A stretch of 51,527 nucleotides of DNA, taken from contig CAYYWZ010000023.1 of NCBI GenBank assembly GCA_964475415.1, positions 1 to 51,527 of the forward strand. The letters run 5' to 3'. The number at the start of each line of letters is the position of its first letter. The stretch's first letter is position 1. The position numbers and the translations under genes were made by a program. The DNA comes from CALCMJ01 sp964475415. Its GTDB lineage: Bacteria > Bacteroidota > Bacteroidia > Chitinophagales > Saprospiraceae. Shown piece after piece: positions 7,357 through 16,422 of the stretch. A model generated the notes under the pieces. The model was not told the origin of the DNA. It ran no database searches and saw only the letters and a program-made list of their open reading frames with translations.

Positions 7357-9534
7357 ATGGCAAATACAGAAAAGAAAGAAAAAAAGAAAGGTATTAAGAG
7401 AAGGAAATTTCTTAAGTATTCTGGACTAGGATTAGGTCTAATGATAGGAGGTGTCTGGTTAGCGAGAAACCCTATAAGAAGAAAAATTTTCGATACAAGT
7501 GAGACTATGATTCCTCCTTACATGGGGGATACCAATCCTTTGGTCTGGATACAGGTGACACCAGAGAGCAAAATTATTTTACATAGTTCTAAGGTAGAAA
7601 TGGGGCAGGGTACCTTTACCTCATTAGCACAAATTGTTGCGGAGGAACTAGAAGTCTCTATAGATCAGATAGAAGTTGTACACGCTACAACTAAGACAGG
7701 TAATATAGATGGATTTGCTACAGGAGGAAGTATGTCTATCGCAGCTCTGTGGAAACCACTATCAGAAATGGCAGCCACTATGAGAGAGATGCTTAAAACT
7801 AAGGCAGCGGAAAAACTTAATATAGACATCAATACACTTACAGTAGAAGAAGGAAAAATTACGGGAGGAGGAACGACACTTAGTTATGGTGAAATTGTAG
7901 CTGGGATAACAGATTGGAAAATGCCTAAGACTCCTAAGCTCAAAGACAAGTCAACATATAAATTTGTCGGCAAGCCGGTACCGAGAGTAGATCTAGAAGA
8001 TAAGATTTTGGGAGTACCAATTTTTGGTATTGATGCTAGTTATCCAGACATGGTATATGCTTCTATTGTAAGATCAAGATTAGTAGATGCACATATGTCA
8101 AATTTTGACACTTCTGAAGCTCAGAAAATGCCTGGCGTTATAAAAGTTATTAAGCAAAATGATTTTGTGGGTGTAGTTGCTAAGTCTCATATGGAAGCGG
8201 ATCTTGCAAGGCATAAAATAAAATTTGATTACACGAAGAACCAAGAGTGGAATCTTTCTGACATAAAAGATAAGATAAAAGTAGGGCAGGGTACAAAGAC
8301 TATTTTCCAAAAAGAAGGCAAGGCTATAGACGATATAAAGGAGGAGGGGGAAATAATAGAAATGGAATTTTCTTCTCCTATAGGCGCACACGCTCAACTA
8401 GAACCTAATGGTGCAGTGGCCTATTATAAAGATGGAAAAGTAGAAATAAAGATTTCTACACAGGTTGTAGATATTACGCGTAAGGAAGTTGCTAAAGCCT
8501 TGGGAATAGAGAAGGCTGATGTCAATATTATCCCTACCTATTTAGGTGGTGGATTTGGAAGAAGGTTACATACTTCTCATGCGGTGTATGTTGCACTCAT
8601 GTCTAAGGAGGTAGGAAAACCAGTAAAGTGTTTTTTCGATCGCAAACAAGAGTTTCAGAATGATACATTCCGACCACCATCGCATCATATCCTTAAAGCT
8701 AAAGTTTCTGATGATGGAAATCTATTGGGCATAGAACATCAGCTTGCCAGTGGCGACACGATGTTTAATTCTGTAATGGCGCCTTCCATAGCTACGTCAA
8801 TACTGAGAGCTGATATAGGATCCATAAGAGGAGCAGCGATTATGTATGATGGTATACCAGAGATTAGAGGAACTTATTATCACGTTGATCTACCTTTTGC
8901 TACTAGCTTCTGGCGTAGCCTAGGGTTATTAGCTAATGCATTTGCTATAGAGAGTTTTCTAGATGAGATAGCGCTGAAAACTAAACAGGATCCCGTTGCT
9001 ATGCGTCTTAAATATCTTAAAGACAATAATCCTTATTCACAACGTATAAAGAAGGTTATCACTACCTGTGCTGAAAGAGCAGGATATACAGATATTGTAG
9101 TAGGTAATAGAGCTATGGGATTTGCAGCAACTATAGATACTGGTTCTCCCTGTGCTCAGGTTGCTGAAGTTTCTATAGAAGATGGAAAAATAAAAGTGCA
9201 TAAGGTAACCGTTGCTTTTGATTGTGGAGTCGCAGTCAATCCAGATCAAGTTAAAGCCCAAGTAGAAGGTTGTGTTTGCATGGGACTAAGTGCTGCCTTA
9301 TATGAACGTATGGATCTGAAAAATAATAAACTCTATCCTGTCAATTATGGTGCTTATAGAATTGCTATGTTGAGAGATACACCTAGAGAAATAGATACAG
9401 TACTTATAGACGGAACAGGAATTCCTGGTCCAGTAGGGGAGCCACCATTAGGCCCTATTGCAGCTGCTATAGGAAATGCAGTAAGAAGGTTAATAGGAAA
9501 AAGAATAACGGAGCTACCTATGGATTTAACTTGA
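7357..9534 (+). CDS. Molybdopterin-binding large subunit (IorB type), Tat-exported
   Basis: This 725-residue catalytic subunit belongs to the aldehyde/isoquinoline oxidoreductase branch of the xanthine oxidase family. Arg15-Arg16 in KRRKFLKYSG followed by a hydrophobic stretch form a twin-arginine signal. Cofactor-binding motifs include VEMGQGTFTSLAQIVAEEL, GGSMS, AHAQLEPNGAVA and TYLGGGFGRR. The catalytic base is Glu695 in PVGEPPLGP. It probably oxidises an aldehyde or N-heterocycle in the periplasm, with electrons leaving through the [2Fe-2S] subunit and the diheme cytochrome. The substrate is unknown. No cofactor-insertion (XdhC-like) or molybdopterin synthesis gene lies in the window. Confidence 0.95.
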   Translation: MANTEKKEKKKGIKRRKFLKYSGLGLGLMIGGVWLARNPIRRKIFDTSETMIPPYMGDTNPLVWIQVTPESKIILHSSKVEMGQGTFTSLAQIVAEELEVSIDQIEVVHATTKTGNIDGFATGGSMSIAALWKPLSEMAATMREMLKTKAAEKLNIDINTLTVEEGKITGGGTTLSYGEIVAGITDWKMPKTPKLKDKSTYKFVGKPVPRVDLEDKILGVPIFGIDASYPDMVYASIVRSRLVDAHMSNFDTSEAQKMPGVIKVIKQNDFVGVVAKSHMEADLARHKIKFDYTKNQEWNLSDIKDKIKVGQGTKTIFQKEGKAIDDIKEEGEIIEMEFSSPIGAHAQLEPNGAVAYYKDGKVEIKISTQVVDITRKEVAKALGIEKADVNIIPTYLGGGFGRRLHTSHAVYVALMSKEVGKPVKCFFDRKQEFQNDTFRPPSHHILKAKVSDDGNLLGIEHQLASGDTMFNSVMAPSIATSILRADIGSIRGAAIMYDGIPEIRGTYYHVDLPFATSFWRSLGLLANAFAIESFLDEIALKTKQDPVAMRLKYLKDNNPYSQRIKKVITTCAERAGYTDIVVGNRAMGFAATIDTGSPCAQVAEVSIEDGKIKVHKVTVAFDCGVAVNPDQVKAQVEGCVCMGLSAALYERMDLKNNKLYPVNYGAYRIAMLRDTPREIDTVLIDGTGIPGPVGEPPLGPIAAAIGNAVRRLIGKRITELPMDLT

Positions 9535-9621
9535 TAGATATAGTTACCTATTAGGACATGTGTCTTTTTTGTGACCTTGCATTATATTTAAATAGATTAA
9601 TTTTGAGTAAAGTACTTGTCA

Positions 9622-10305
9622 ATGAAAAAGTCATTAAATATATACATCCTTGGTATTTTATTAACTTTTTTCGCTTCTTGTGTAGGCGATGATTTCATAA
9701 TGGATTTCCAAGAACCAGAAGTTAGAATTACAACGCTACTTGATACCTTAGAGATTAATACTACATTCCAGTTTGAATCTCTATATCTCAATCATGTAGG
9801 AATAGAAGAGGTGCTCCCTACAATTTGGCAAAGTTCTGACGAGACTATCGCAACAATTTCTGACCAAGGATTGGTTACAGCCATTGCAGTAGGAAATGTT
9901 ATAATAGAAGCAAGAGTAGATAATGGTAGTGCCATAATAACAGACGCTAAAGAACTAACAGTAGGGATGACCACAGTTTTGGATAATACTGGACTTTCTG
10001 GATCAGCACAGACAACGTCATCATATAAATTAGAAGGAGATTTTAAATTGCTAGAATTGGATAATGGTAACCTTAACCTAAGCTTTGATGAGAGTTATTG
10101 TGCTTCATCTGCACTACCAGGTTTATACATCTACCTTTCTAATAATCGAAACTCTATCGCCGATGCCTTAGAGATAAGTGAGGTCACTATATTTTCAGGT
10201 GCGCATGATTATGAGATTGAGAATGCAGAATTAATGGAGTATAGCTTCATCGTTTATTTTTGTAAACCATTTAATGTAAAAGTAGGAGATGGAGAAATTA
10301 ATTAG
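9622..10305 (+). CDS. Lipoprotein with Ig-like (BIG2-type) domain
   Basis: The ATG at 9622 (MKKSLNIY) is preferred over the in-frame TTG at 9616. A lipoprotein signal ends in FFAS-Cys20. Residues of about 25-115 resemble a bacterial Ig-like group 2 domain: an EVRITTLLDTLEINTT strand, the WQSSDETIATISDQGLVTA motif, then GNVIIEARV. The C-terminal half is beta-rich and unassigned (YIYLSNNRNSIADALEIS). It is probably anchored in the outer membrane. It overlaps the next gene by 17 nt, suggesting that the two are co-translated and act together, perhaps as a surface lipoprotein with its barrel partner. It could be co-transcribed with the Mo hydroxylase genes, though 87 nt separate them. Confidence 0.8.
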   Translation: MKKSLNIYILGILLTFFASCVGDDFIMDFQEPEVRITTLLDTLEINTTFQFESLYLNHVGIEEVLPTIWQSSDETIATISDQGLVTAIAVGNVIIEARVDNGSAIITDAKELTVGMTTVLDNTGLSGSAQTTSSYKLEGDFKLLELDNGNLNLSFDESYCASSALPGLYIYLSNNRNSIADALEISEVTIFSGAHDYEIENAELMEYSFIVYFCKPFNVKVGDGEIN

Positions 10306-11176
10306 ATCTTATCTGATAGCATTCTTTGTCAGTATAATTATTTTTCTTCCACAAGTCTCTATAGCTGGAGGACCGTGGACTAAGGCTAAAGGAAAATACT
10401 ATCTTAAACTATCTGAATGGGGACTTAAGTTTGATTCGCATTATACTGATACTGGTCAGATAGATCCTAATATCACCACTGGAATTTACAATACATTTCT
10501 ATACGCCGAATATGGTCTTACTGATCGTTTTACCACAATTTTCAATGGTAATTTATTTAGTCGTAATGTAATGAATAATCAAAGATCTCAGACAACCAAT
10601 GAAATTGTAATAAATGGTGATGCACTTAATTCTGTAGGAGATATGGAATTGGGATTAAAATACAGTCTAAGTAAGCCTGGTGCAAAAATTCCGATGGCAA
10701 TTAGTGTTCAGTTAGGCATTCCTACTGGAGTTACAGGCAAAGGAGAATTTGGTACCTTACAAACTGGAGATGGAGAATTTAACCAGATGGTGCAATTTGA
10801 TATCGGTAGTGGATTCAATATAAAATCTAGTAATTGTTATTTTAGTGCCTATGCTGCTTTAAATAATAGGACGAATGGTTTCTCTGAAGAGTATAGAACC
10901 GGAGCCGAGCTAGGTATAGAACTTCTCCAGAATAAATTATGGTTAAGCACTAAACTTAATGTCATAAAATCATTCAAGAACGGTGAACTTGCTACAGAAG
11001 TTAACAGTACTTCTATATTTGCTAACAATTCAGAATTTACCAGTATAGGCTTCGAAGCTAATTATTACATCACGGATAAGATAGGTGTTTCAGCAAACTT
11101 TACTTCAGCTGTAAGTGGAAGAATTATAGCAGCTGCTCCCTCGTATAATTTTGGTGTGTTTATAGATATAAACTAA
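10289..11176 (+). CDS. Predicted outer-membrane barrel protein (XagA-like)
   Basis: The 295-residue protein has a Sec signal peptide (about 1-26, cleavage near SIAGG). The mature start is GGPWTKAKGKYYLKLSEW, followed by repeated amphipathic strands with GLTDRFTTIFNGNLFSR, KYSLSKPGAKIPMAISVQLG and YYITDKIGVSANFT. The GGPWT start and barrel layout resemble proteins called XagA-like or generic transporter in Proteobacteria and Bacteroidota. That link is by pattern only. ATG 10289 follows GGAG and lies inside the upstream lipoprotein gene (17-nt overlap), so the two are translationally coupled. A role in outer-membrane passage of a small molecule is possible, but no substrate can be inferred. Confidence 0.75.
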   Translation: MEKLIRSYLIAFFVSIIIFLPQVSIAGGPWTKAKGKYYLKLSEWGLKFDSHYTDTGQIDPNITTGIYNTFLYAEYGLTDRFTTIFNGNLFSRNVMNNQRSQTTNEIVINGDALNSVGDMELGLKYSLSKPGAKIPMAISVQLGIPTGVTGKGEFGTLQTGDGEFNQMVQFDIGSGFNIKSSNCYFSAYAALNNRTNGFSEEYRTGAELGIELLQNKLWLSTKLNVIKSFKNGELATEVNSTSIFANNSEFTSIGFEANYYITDKIGVSANFTSAVSGRIIAAAPSYNFGVFIDIN

Positions 11177-11381
11177 GCTAATGGATAATGTGTGTATCAT
11201 AATTTGACTACTTATTTTACAATTAATTTTCTTCTTAACGCTATTTGTAACAAAAAGGATAATACTTTACATATTGCGTATATATGTAGTGTCAAAATAG
11301 AAATTATTAACTTAAGTCGTTGGAAAAAACCGATATTGCGCACTTTTTCATAATGTTATAGAGCGAGCAAAAGAAAAGTTA

Positions 11382-12050
11382 ATGGAAGACATGATCGAGA
11401 AAATGAAAGATATCCAATGTGTGATATTTGACATGGATGGAGTAATTATAGATTCAGAATTCCTGCATAAGAAAGCCTATTATGATACGTTCCATGCACT
11501 AGGAATAGAGGTGTCGGAAGAATTATATAAGACGCTTACTGGTTCTTCTACGCTAAATGTTTTTCAAAACGTAGTAGATCATTTTAGATTAGATAATGAT
11601 CCTCAGGAATTAGTCTTGCTTAAGCGTAAGTATTATATAGACTATTTCGAAAATGATCCTAGCTTGCAACTGGTAGATGGAGTAGAGGATATTATAAACC
11701 ATTTCTATAGTCAAGGAAAAACCTTAGTGCTTGCTTCGTCGGCTTCTATGCCTAACATAGATCGAGTATTCAAGAGATTCGATTTGGACCAATATTTTTC
11801 TGCTAAACTAAGTGGTGCAGATCTAGAGTTTTCTAAACCCCATCCTGAGATTTTCGAGAAGGCTGCTAGGACAGTGAAAGCAGCAAAGGAAAACTGTATC
11901 GTAATAGAAGATTCTGATAATGGAATTATAGCAGCTAATAGAGCTGGGATTTTTGTTTTTGGTTATGTCAATGCGATGTCTGCAGATCAATCCTTAGAAA
12001 GAGCAAACCAAGTAATTAGTGATTTTGAGGAGCTTAAAAATTATGTCTAA
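11382..12050 (+). CDS. HAD-superfamily hydrolase, beta-phosphoglucomutase-like
   Basis: This 222-residue phosphatase or phosphomutase of HAD subfamily IA has all four motifs. Motif I is FDMDGVIIDSE with nucleophile Asp17 and acid/base Asp19. Motif II is the Ser in LASSASM. Motif III is the Lys in SKPHPEIF. Motif IV is IEDSDNGIIAANRAG. A helical cap follows motif I, as in the beta-PGM, phosphoglycolate phosphatase and sugar phosphatase group. The substrate cannot be told. Alternative ATG codons at 11391 and 11403 are possible starts. It is a single gene, with an unremarkable 200-nt AT-rich spacer before it. Confidence 0.92.
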   Translation: MEDMIEKMKDIQCVIFDMDGVIIDSEFLHKKAYYDTFHALGIEVSEELYKTLTGSSTLNVFQNVVDHFRLDNDPQELVLLKRKYYIDYFENDPSLQLVDGVEDIINHFYSQGKTLVLASSASMPNIDRVFKRFDLDQYFSAKLSGADLEFSKPHPEIFEKAARTVKAAKENCIVIEDSDNGIIAANRAGIFVFGYVNAMSADQSLERANQVISDFEELKNYV

Positions 12051-12110
12051 CCGTAATTTCTTCTGCACACACTAGCGTACTTTTTTATTATATACTACCT
12101 TGGATTTAGT

Positions 12111-12118
12111 TACTTTTG
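12111..12118 (+). promoter_or_regulatory. TAnnTTTG -7 element for the MDR reductase gene
   Basis: TACTTTTG matches TAnnTTTG exactly, 20 nt before the first ATG at 12132. That implies a very short leader. No clear -33 box is visible. Confidence 0.45.
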
Positions 12119-12131
12119 TAGATAGATAAAT

Positions 12132-13100
12132 ATGCTCATGAAAGCTGCGCTGCGTAGAAAATATGGTTTAGCCGATCAGATTACCATAGAGGATGTGGAA
12201 CATCCTAAATGTAATGACAAGGAGGTTATAATAAAAGTTTTGGCTACAACAGTCAATAGAACAGACTGTGCTATACTGACAGGTCAGCCTTTTATAATGA
12301 GAATTCTCTTAGGTTTATCTAGACCAGGTAAGCATGTACTGGGAACTGATTTTGCTGGTACCGTAGTGGAGATAGGGAAAGAGGTAAAAACACTCAAGAT
12401 AGGCGATAGGGTGTTTGGCTTTAATGATGCCGGACTAGAGTCACACGCAGAATATATAAGATCGGTCGAGGAAAACGTTTTTCCTATTCCTGGGAAAATT
12501 GATTACAAAACTGCCGCTGCCAGCTTAGAGGGAGCTAATTACGCACATTCTTTTGTTAAAAAAACAAATATCCAATCAGGTCAAAAAGTATTTATAAACG
12601 GGGCTACAGGAGCGATCGGTTCCGCGCTATTACAATTTGTCAGACAATACGATGTAGATATATCTGCAAGCTGTAAAACGGAAAACATGGACCTTATAAA
12701 ATCACTAGGAGCTGATATGGTTTATGATTATACTAAAGTAGACTTTACAGATATCAAAATAGAATATGATTTCATCTTTGATGCTGTTGGCAAAAGTAGC
12801 TTTGAAAAATGTAAACTGATACTCAAGAAAAAGGGTATTTATATTTCTTCAGAACTGGGGCCTTATGGAAAGAATCTTTTACGCTCTTTAACTTCTTTTC
12901 TTTACAAAAAGAAGGTGATATTCCCTGTTCCTTATAGTACGCATGAGACCATACCTTACATAACTAATCTTATTAATAATGGGAAATTCGATCCTGTAAT
13001 AGATCGAGTATATTCTTTCGTAAATATTGCCGACGCTTACAGTTATGTCCTCTCAGGTGATAAGATAGGCAATGTGCTCTTAGATCTTGAATCTAAATAA
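12132..13100 (+). CDS. Zinc-independent MDR-family alcohol dehydrogenase / quinone reductase
   Basis: This 322-residue medium-chain dehydrogenase has an N-terminal GroES-like domain (PKCNDKEVIIKVLATTVNRTD, then LGTDFAGTVVEIGKEV near 75) and a nucleotide-binding Rossmann domain (INGATGAIGSALLQF near 154). The structural zinc Cys cluster is absent, which places it among NADPH:quinone oxidoreductase-like MDR enzymes. It probably reduces quinones or alpha,beta-unsaturated carbonyls in the cytosol. The ATG at 12138 (MKAALRRKYG) matches the family start better than 12132. It has its own -7 element and is not in an operon. Confidence 0.9.
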   Translation: MLMKAALRRKYGLADQITIEDVEHPKCNDKEVIIKVLATTVNRTDCAILTGQPFIMRILLGLSRPGKHVLGTDFAGTVVEIGKEVKTLKIGDRVFGFNDAGLESHAEYIRSVEENVFPIPGKIDYKTAAASLEGANYAHSFVKKTNIQSGQKVFINGATGAIGSALLQFVRQYDVDISASCKTENMDLIKSLGADMVYDYTKVDFTDIKIEYDFIFDAVGKSSFEKCKLILKKKGIYISSELGPYGKNLLRSLTSFLYKKKVIFPVPYSTHETIPYITNLINNGKFDPVIDRVYSFVNIADAYSYVLSGDKIGNVLLDLESK

Positions 13101-13211
13101 CGACTCCTTATTTATTATTTAATAAGCTTTCTTACGTATATTTAATTTAGTAGAATAGAAATCAAGTTCACTACTTGTTTTATTATTTATTAATTCGAAA
13201 ACCACTTTGAC

Positions 13212-13778
13212 ATGAAAAATCTAAAGTTTCTTTTAGGTATCCTTCTCTTACTAGGGATCATATTCTTTGCTAAAGGTTTCCTTACACCTACTGTATCTTA
13301 CAAAAGCCAGATTACAGTAAATAAATCCGCTAAAGAAGCATGGGCGGTGATGTCAGATGAAGAAAGTCTGCCACAATGGATAAATGGATTCCAAAGGACG
13401 GAACTCGTAAGTGGCAGCAACAATACGGTAGGAGCAGTTTCTAATGTCTATGTTGTAGAAGGAGGTAAGGAGATGGTAATGAAAGAAACGATTACAGCTA
13501 TAAAGCCTTACGAACAATTGGCGATGACTTTCTCTATGGACATGATGGATATGGATTACGAAATGCTGTTTGAAGAGCAAGATGGTAAGACAAGCATCAC
13601 AAGTAATACAACAGCAAAAGGGAATGGAATTATCTACAAATCTTTAATATCTTTTATGCCTAGTGCTATGAAGAAACAAGAGGATGAAAACCTGGGTAAG
13701 CTCAAAAAACTTATAGAGCAAAATACTAAAACCTATTTGCCTGAACCTGTCTCAGAAAGATTAGAAAACAATAGGTAA
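13212..13778 (+). CDS. SRPBCC (START-like) family protein with N-terminal anchor
   Basis: This 188-residue protein has a hydrophobic N-terminus (residues 4-22, LKFLLGILLLLGIIFFAKGF) that acts as a membrane anchor or uncleaved signal. A polyketide cyclase/START-like domain follows. Recognisable features are the SQITVNKSAKEAWAVMSDEESLPQWINGFQRTE opening and the ITAIKPYEQLAMTFS strand. This fold forms a hydrophobic ligand cavity; members bind or transform lipids and other apolar ligands, but the ligand here is unknown. It converges with the MlaD-like gene 32 nt downstream, and no terminator hairpin is visible between them. Confidence 0.85.
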   Translation: MKNLKFLLGILLLLGIIFFAKGFLTPTVSYKSQITVNKSAKEAWAVMSDEESLPQWINGFQRTELVSGSNNTVGAVSNVYVVEGGKEMVMKETITAIKPYEQLAMTFSMDMMDMDYEMLFEEQDGKTSITSNTTAKGNGIIYKSLISFMPSAMKKQEDENLGKLKKLIEQNTKTYLPEPVSERLENNR

Positions 13779-13810
13779 ACTTAATGCTATAAAAAAAGAC
13801 TTGATTTATC

Positions 13811-14872
13811 TTAGTTGCCTTTATTCTGAAAGGCTGGATCATTCTCAGGCTTTACATACTCCTTAGATTTTTTACCAAACACAGATACATTGACATAACG
13901 CTTAGGGTTAAGTCTTAGATCCTGAAGTAGAAGGGCTAGATTCTGCGAAGTAAGTTCTAGATTATCATACAACTGCTTATCATTCATAAGTTTAGCTAAG
14001 CTTCCATCACCGGAATCTATTTTAGTGATTACATCTTTAAGCGAACTTATAGCTTCTGTAGCTTCGACCATAGTATTTTGCATTTCTTTGAGCGATGTTC
14101 CTGCCTGATCTATAGCAGCATCTGTTTTGACTAGCGTCTTATCAATCTGTAGGTTGGAAAACTTCTGGCTAGCTAGATCTAAGTTAGAAATCATGCTAGT
14201 TATTTGTTGGTTGTTTTCAGCAAGATTAGATGATATAGAAGCAAAGTTTCTGAGAGATGCAGTTAGGTTTTTCTCAGACTTTAACAGTAATGAGTTCATG
14301 TTATTTGTCGCATTGGCAAGGTTTGCCGTTACAACTTCTAGGTTTCTTATGGTAGCATCTAGGGGAGCGTCAGAAGATTTGTCTCCTAACTTACCGATAG
14401 CTCCTTTTAGAGAACCTCCTAATGCAGTGCCATAGGCTGAGACATCTTCAGTTCCGAGCATAGAACCTAGTAGACCTAAAGATTCGCCTTTTAGTTCTTG
14501 ACCTGGCGCAGCACAGTCTGAGCCTGTACACATTTTTTCAAAATCTAGTTCTAGCATCCTACCACCTATTGCACTTACAGCTTTAAGCTTAGCAACAGCC
14601 GTCTTAGGAACTTTTATATCCTTATTGATATCGTAATCTACTCTTATATTATTGACATTAGCAGGGTCAAGAGTGATGGCCTTTACAACGCCAACTTTAT
14701 ATCCGTTGACCATAACAGGAGAAGCTACTGCTAAGTCCGTTACTTCATCGAATAGAGAATAATAATCGTTTGCCGAGGATAGTAGGTTATTGCCCTTAAT
14801 ATATTGGTATCCAAAAATTACTGCGGCTGCAGTTATAAGTGTAAGAATACCCAGTTTTATTTCACGTCCCAT
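13811..14872 (-). CDS. MlaD/MCE-family lipid transport protein
   Basis: This 353-residue protein has an N-terminal membrane anchor (GILTLITAAAVIFGYQYI) and then one MCE/MlaD domain of about residues 35-115. Typical motifs are the YYSLFDEVTDLAVASPVMVNG strand, VGVVKAI and LKAVSAIGGRMLEL. Residues of about 170-300 form a long helical, partly coiled-coil region (ITSMISNLDLASQKFSNLQ). MCE proteins form hexamers that bridge the envelope and carry phospholipids; MlaD partners with the MlaE and MlaF ABC transporter, which is not in this window. It lies 41 nt downstream of the amidase gene on the same strand, probably in one transcript. Confidence 0.92.
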   Translation of the reverse strand: MGREIKLGILTLITAAAVIFGYQYIKGNNLLSSANDYYSLFDEVTDLAVASPVMVNGYKVGVVKAITLDPANVNNIRVDYDINKDIKVPKTAVAKLKAVSAIGGRMLELDFEKMCTGSDCAAPGQELKGESLGLLGSMLGTEDVSAYGTALGGSLKGAIGKLGDKSSDAPLDATIRNLEVVTANLANATNNMNSLLLKSEKNLTASLRNFASISSNLAENNQQITSMISNLDLASQKFSNLQIDKTLVKTDAAIDQAGTSLKEMQNTMVEATEAISSLKDVITKIDSGDGSLAKLMNDKQLYDNLELTSQNLALLLQDLRLNPKRYVNVSVFGKKSKEYVKPENDPAFQNKGN

Positions 14873-14913
14873 TAGTTGTCTTTGTAATCAAAGGCCGAAA
14901 TTAGGAAAAAACA

Positions 14914-16356
14914 TCATTGACCGTTTGTTATAGAGCGAGCTTTTTCAATATTTAGTCTAATATTTTCGTCATAAGCTACTAAAAAGGCGCCTTGAAAACC
15001 TTTTTCTAATAACATCTTGCGATGTTCATAGGCTTCTGACATATCATCAAATATTCCACTCAAGTACTTAAACATCCCATCTTCATAGATAGTTGTATAA
15101 GCAATATTTTTAATTCCTAGTTTTTCTAGTGGATTACACTTTTCTTTAGTAGCAGCTATCTGCACACTATAGTTAACTTTCTTTTTACCTGAACTATTGT
15201 ATGGTATTCTTGGTGTTTTGGGTTTATTATTCATATTAGGCTTTGCAGCTGAAGTACTTAATGCTGGTTTCGCAGGTCTTAATATGAAATCTTTTTTGGC
15301 TACTTCTTTTTGAGCCTGAGCCGCATTAGAAGCTTTTTCTGCATTTGCTGTCCCAGAAGGTTTATAATAATTATCAGGTTTAGGCTTATTATATGGAATA
15401 ACCTCTTGATTATTACTAGGCTTATTGATGATTTCTACTGTTGTTGTATTGTTTTTGACTTGTATGAAAGAAGGTGCGGCCTTTGACTGATAATAGCTAG
15501 AATTATTATTGCTGTTGGTTTGCGCATAAGCGTTATAACTTGTGCTCGGTGAATCAATAAAACTCGATAGGCCAGTAAAAATAGATTCTACTATAGATTT
15601 TTTTCCTTTCCTACTACTGAGTATTGCCTCATCTTTTGGATTGGTTAGAAATCCCGTTTCTATAAGCACACTGGGCATAGTAGCTCTTTTAAGTACAACA
15701 AATCCAGCTTGCTTGACACCCTTACTTTTCATGTTAGGTAGTCTGTCAAATTGGTTCTCGATTAATTGCGCAACCTCGATACTTTGTTCTAGGTTCGCAT
15801 TTTGATACATGGATAGAATGATATGACCTTCTGGTGAATTAGGATCATATCCATCATAGTTTGCAGTGTAGTCATCTTCTAATAATACAGACGAATTTTC
15901 TCTTTTTGCAATATTGAGATTGTATTCAGTTGTATGTAATCCCATTACATAGGTTTCTGTTCCACTAGCATACTTACTAGGGAAAGCATTACAATGTATA
16001 GAGAGAAATAAATCGGCCTTGTTTTCATTAGCTATTTTGGTTCTTATATGCAGCGGGATAAACACATCTGTTTTACGCGTGTAGATTACTTCTATATGAG
16101 GATAGAATAGATTTATTTTTTCTCCTAAGGAAAGCGCTAATTCTAGAACAACATGCTTTTCCGTAGAATGCTTCCCATTACAACCAGCATCTTTGCCACC
16201 ATGACCAGGATCTATTACAATTGTATTGATATTAGAAAAATTAACTGGGATATCAGTTAAATTGACGTTAAAGTGGTGCTTATCACAGGCAGATAAGCTG
16301 TAGTAACATGACATTAGCATGATTACAAACGTTAAATTGAGGTGTAGTTTTCTCAA
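14914..16356 (-). CDS. N-acetylmuramoyl-L-alanine amidase with C-terminal SPOR-like domain
   Basis: This 480-residue exported cell-wall amidase cleaves the bond between MurNAc and L-Ala. A signal peptide (about 1-24) precedes an Amidase_3 domain of about residues 44-270. The zinc ligands are His52 (IDPGHGGKDAG), Glu66 (STEKHVVLELA) and His121 (FLSIHCNAF), and the catalytic Glu is Glu233 (SVLIETGFLTN). A low-complexity linker rich in Asn, Pro, Lys and Ser (about 275-390) leads to a SPOR-like domain (VNYSVQIAAT to GAFLVAY) that would bind denuded septal glycan. It is divergent from lptD (66 nt apart) and upstream of the MlaD-like gene, a conserved Bacteroidota envelope cluster. Confidence 0.95.
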   Translation of the reverse strand: MRKLHLNLTFVIMLMSCYYSLSACDKHHFNVNLTDIPVNFSNINTIVIDPGHGGKDAGCNGKHSTEKHVVLELALSLGEKINLFYPHIEVIYTRKTDVFIPLHIRTKIANENKADLFLSIHCNAFPSKYASGTETYVMGLHTTEYNLNIAKRENSSVLLEDDYTANYDGYDPNSPEGHIILSMYQNANLEQSIEVAQLIENQFDRLPNMKSKGVKQAGFVVLKRATMPSVLIETGFLTNPKDEAILSSRKGKKSIVESIFTGLSSFIDSPSTSYNAYAQTNSNNNSSYYQSKAAPSFIQVKNNTTTVEIINKPSNNQEVIPYNKPKPDNYYKPSGTANAEKASNAAQAQKEVAKKDFILRPAKPALSTSAAKPNMNNKPKTPRIPYNSSGKKKVNYSVQIAATKEKCNPLEKLGIKNIAYTTIYEDGMFKYLSGIFDDMSEAYEHRKMLLEKGFQGAFLVAYDENIRLNIEKARSITNGQ

Positions 16357-16422
16357 AAGACGTAAATTTAAATTGTACCTTTCACCAAGGTATTAAAATT
16401 CGCAATAATATTCATAAATAGT

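Noticed and set aside
11355..14942. Shared 15-mer TGTTATAGAGCGAGC at about 11355 and 14927
   Set aside because: A single 15-base match in a 51-kb AT-rich window is expected by chance, and the flanks do not match.
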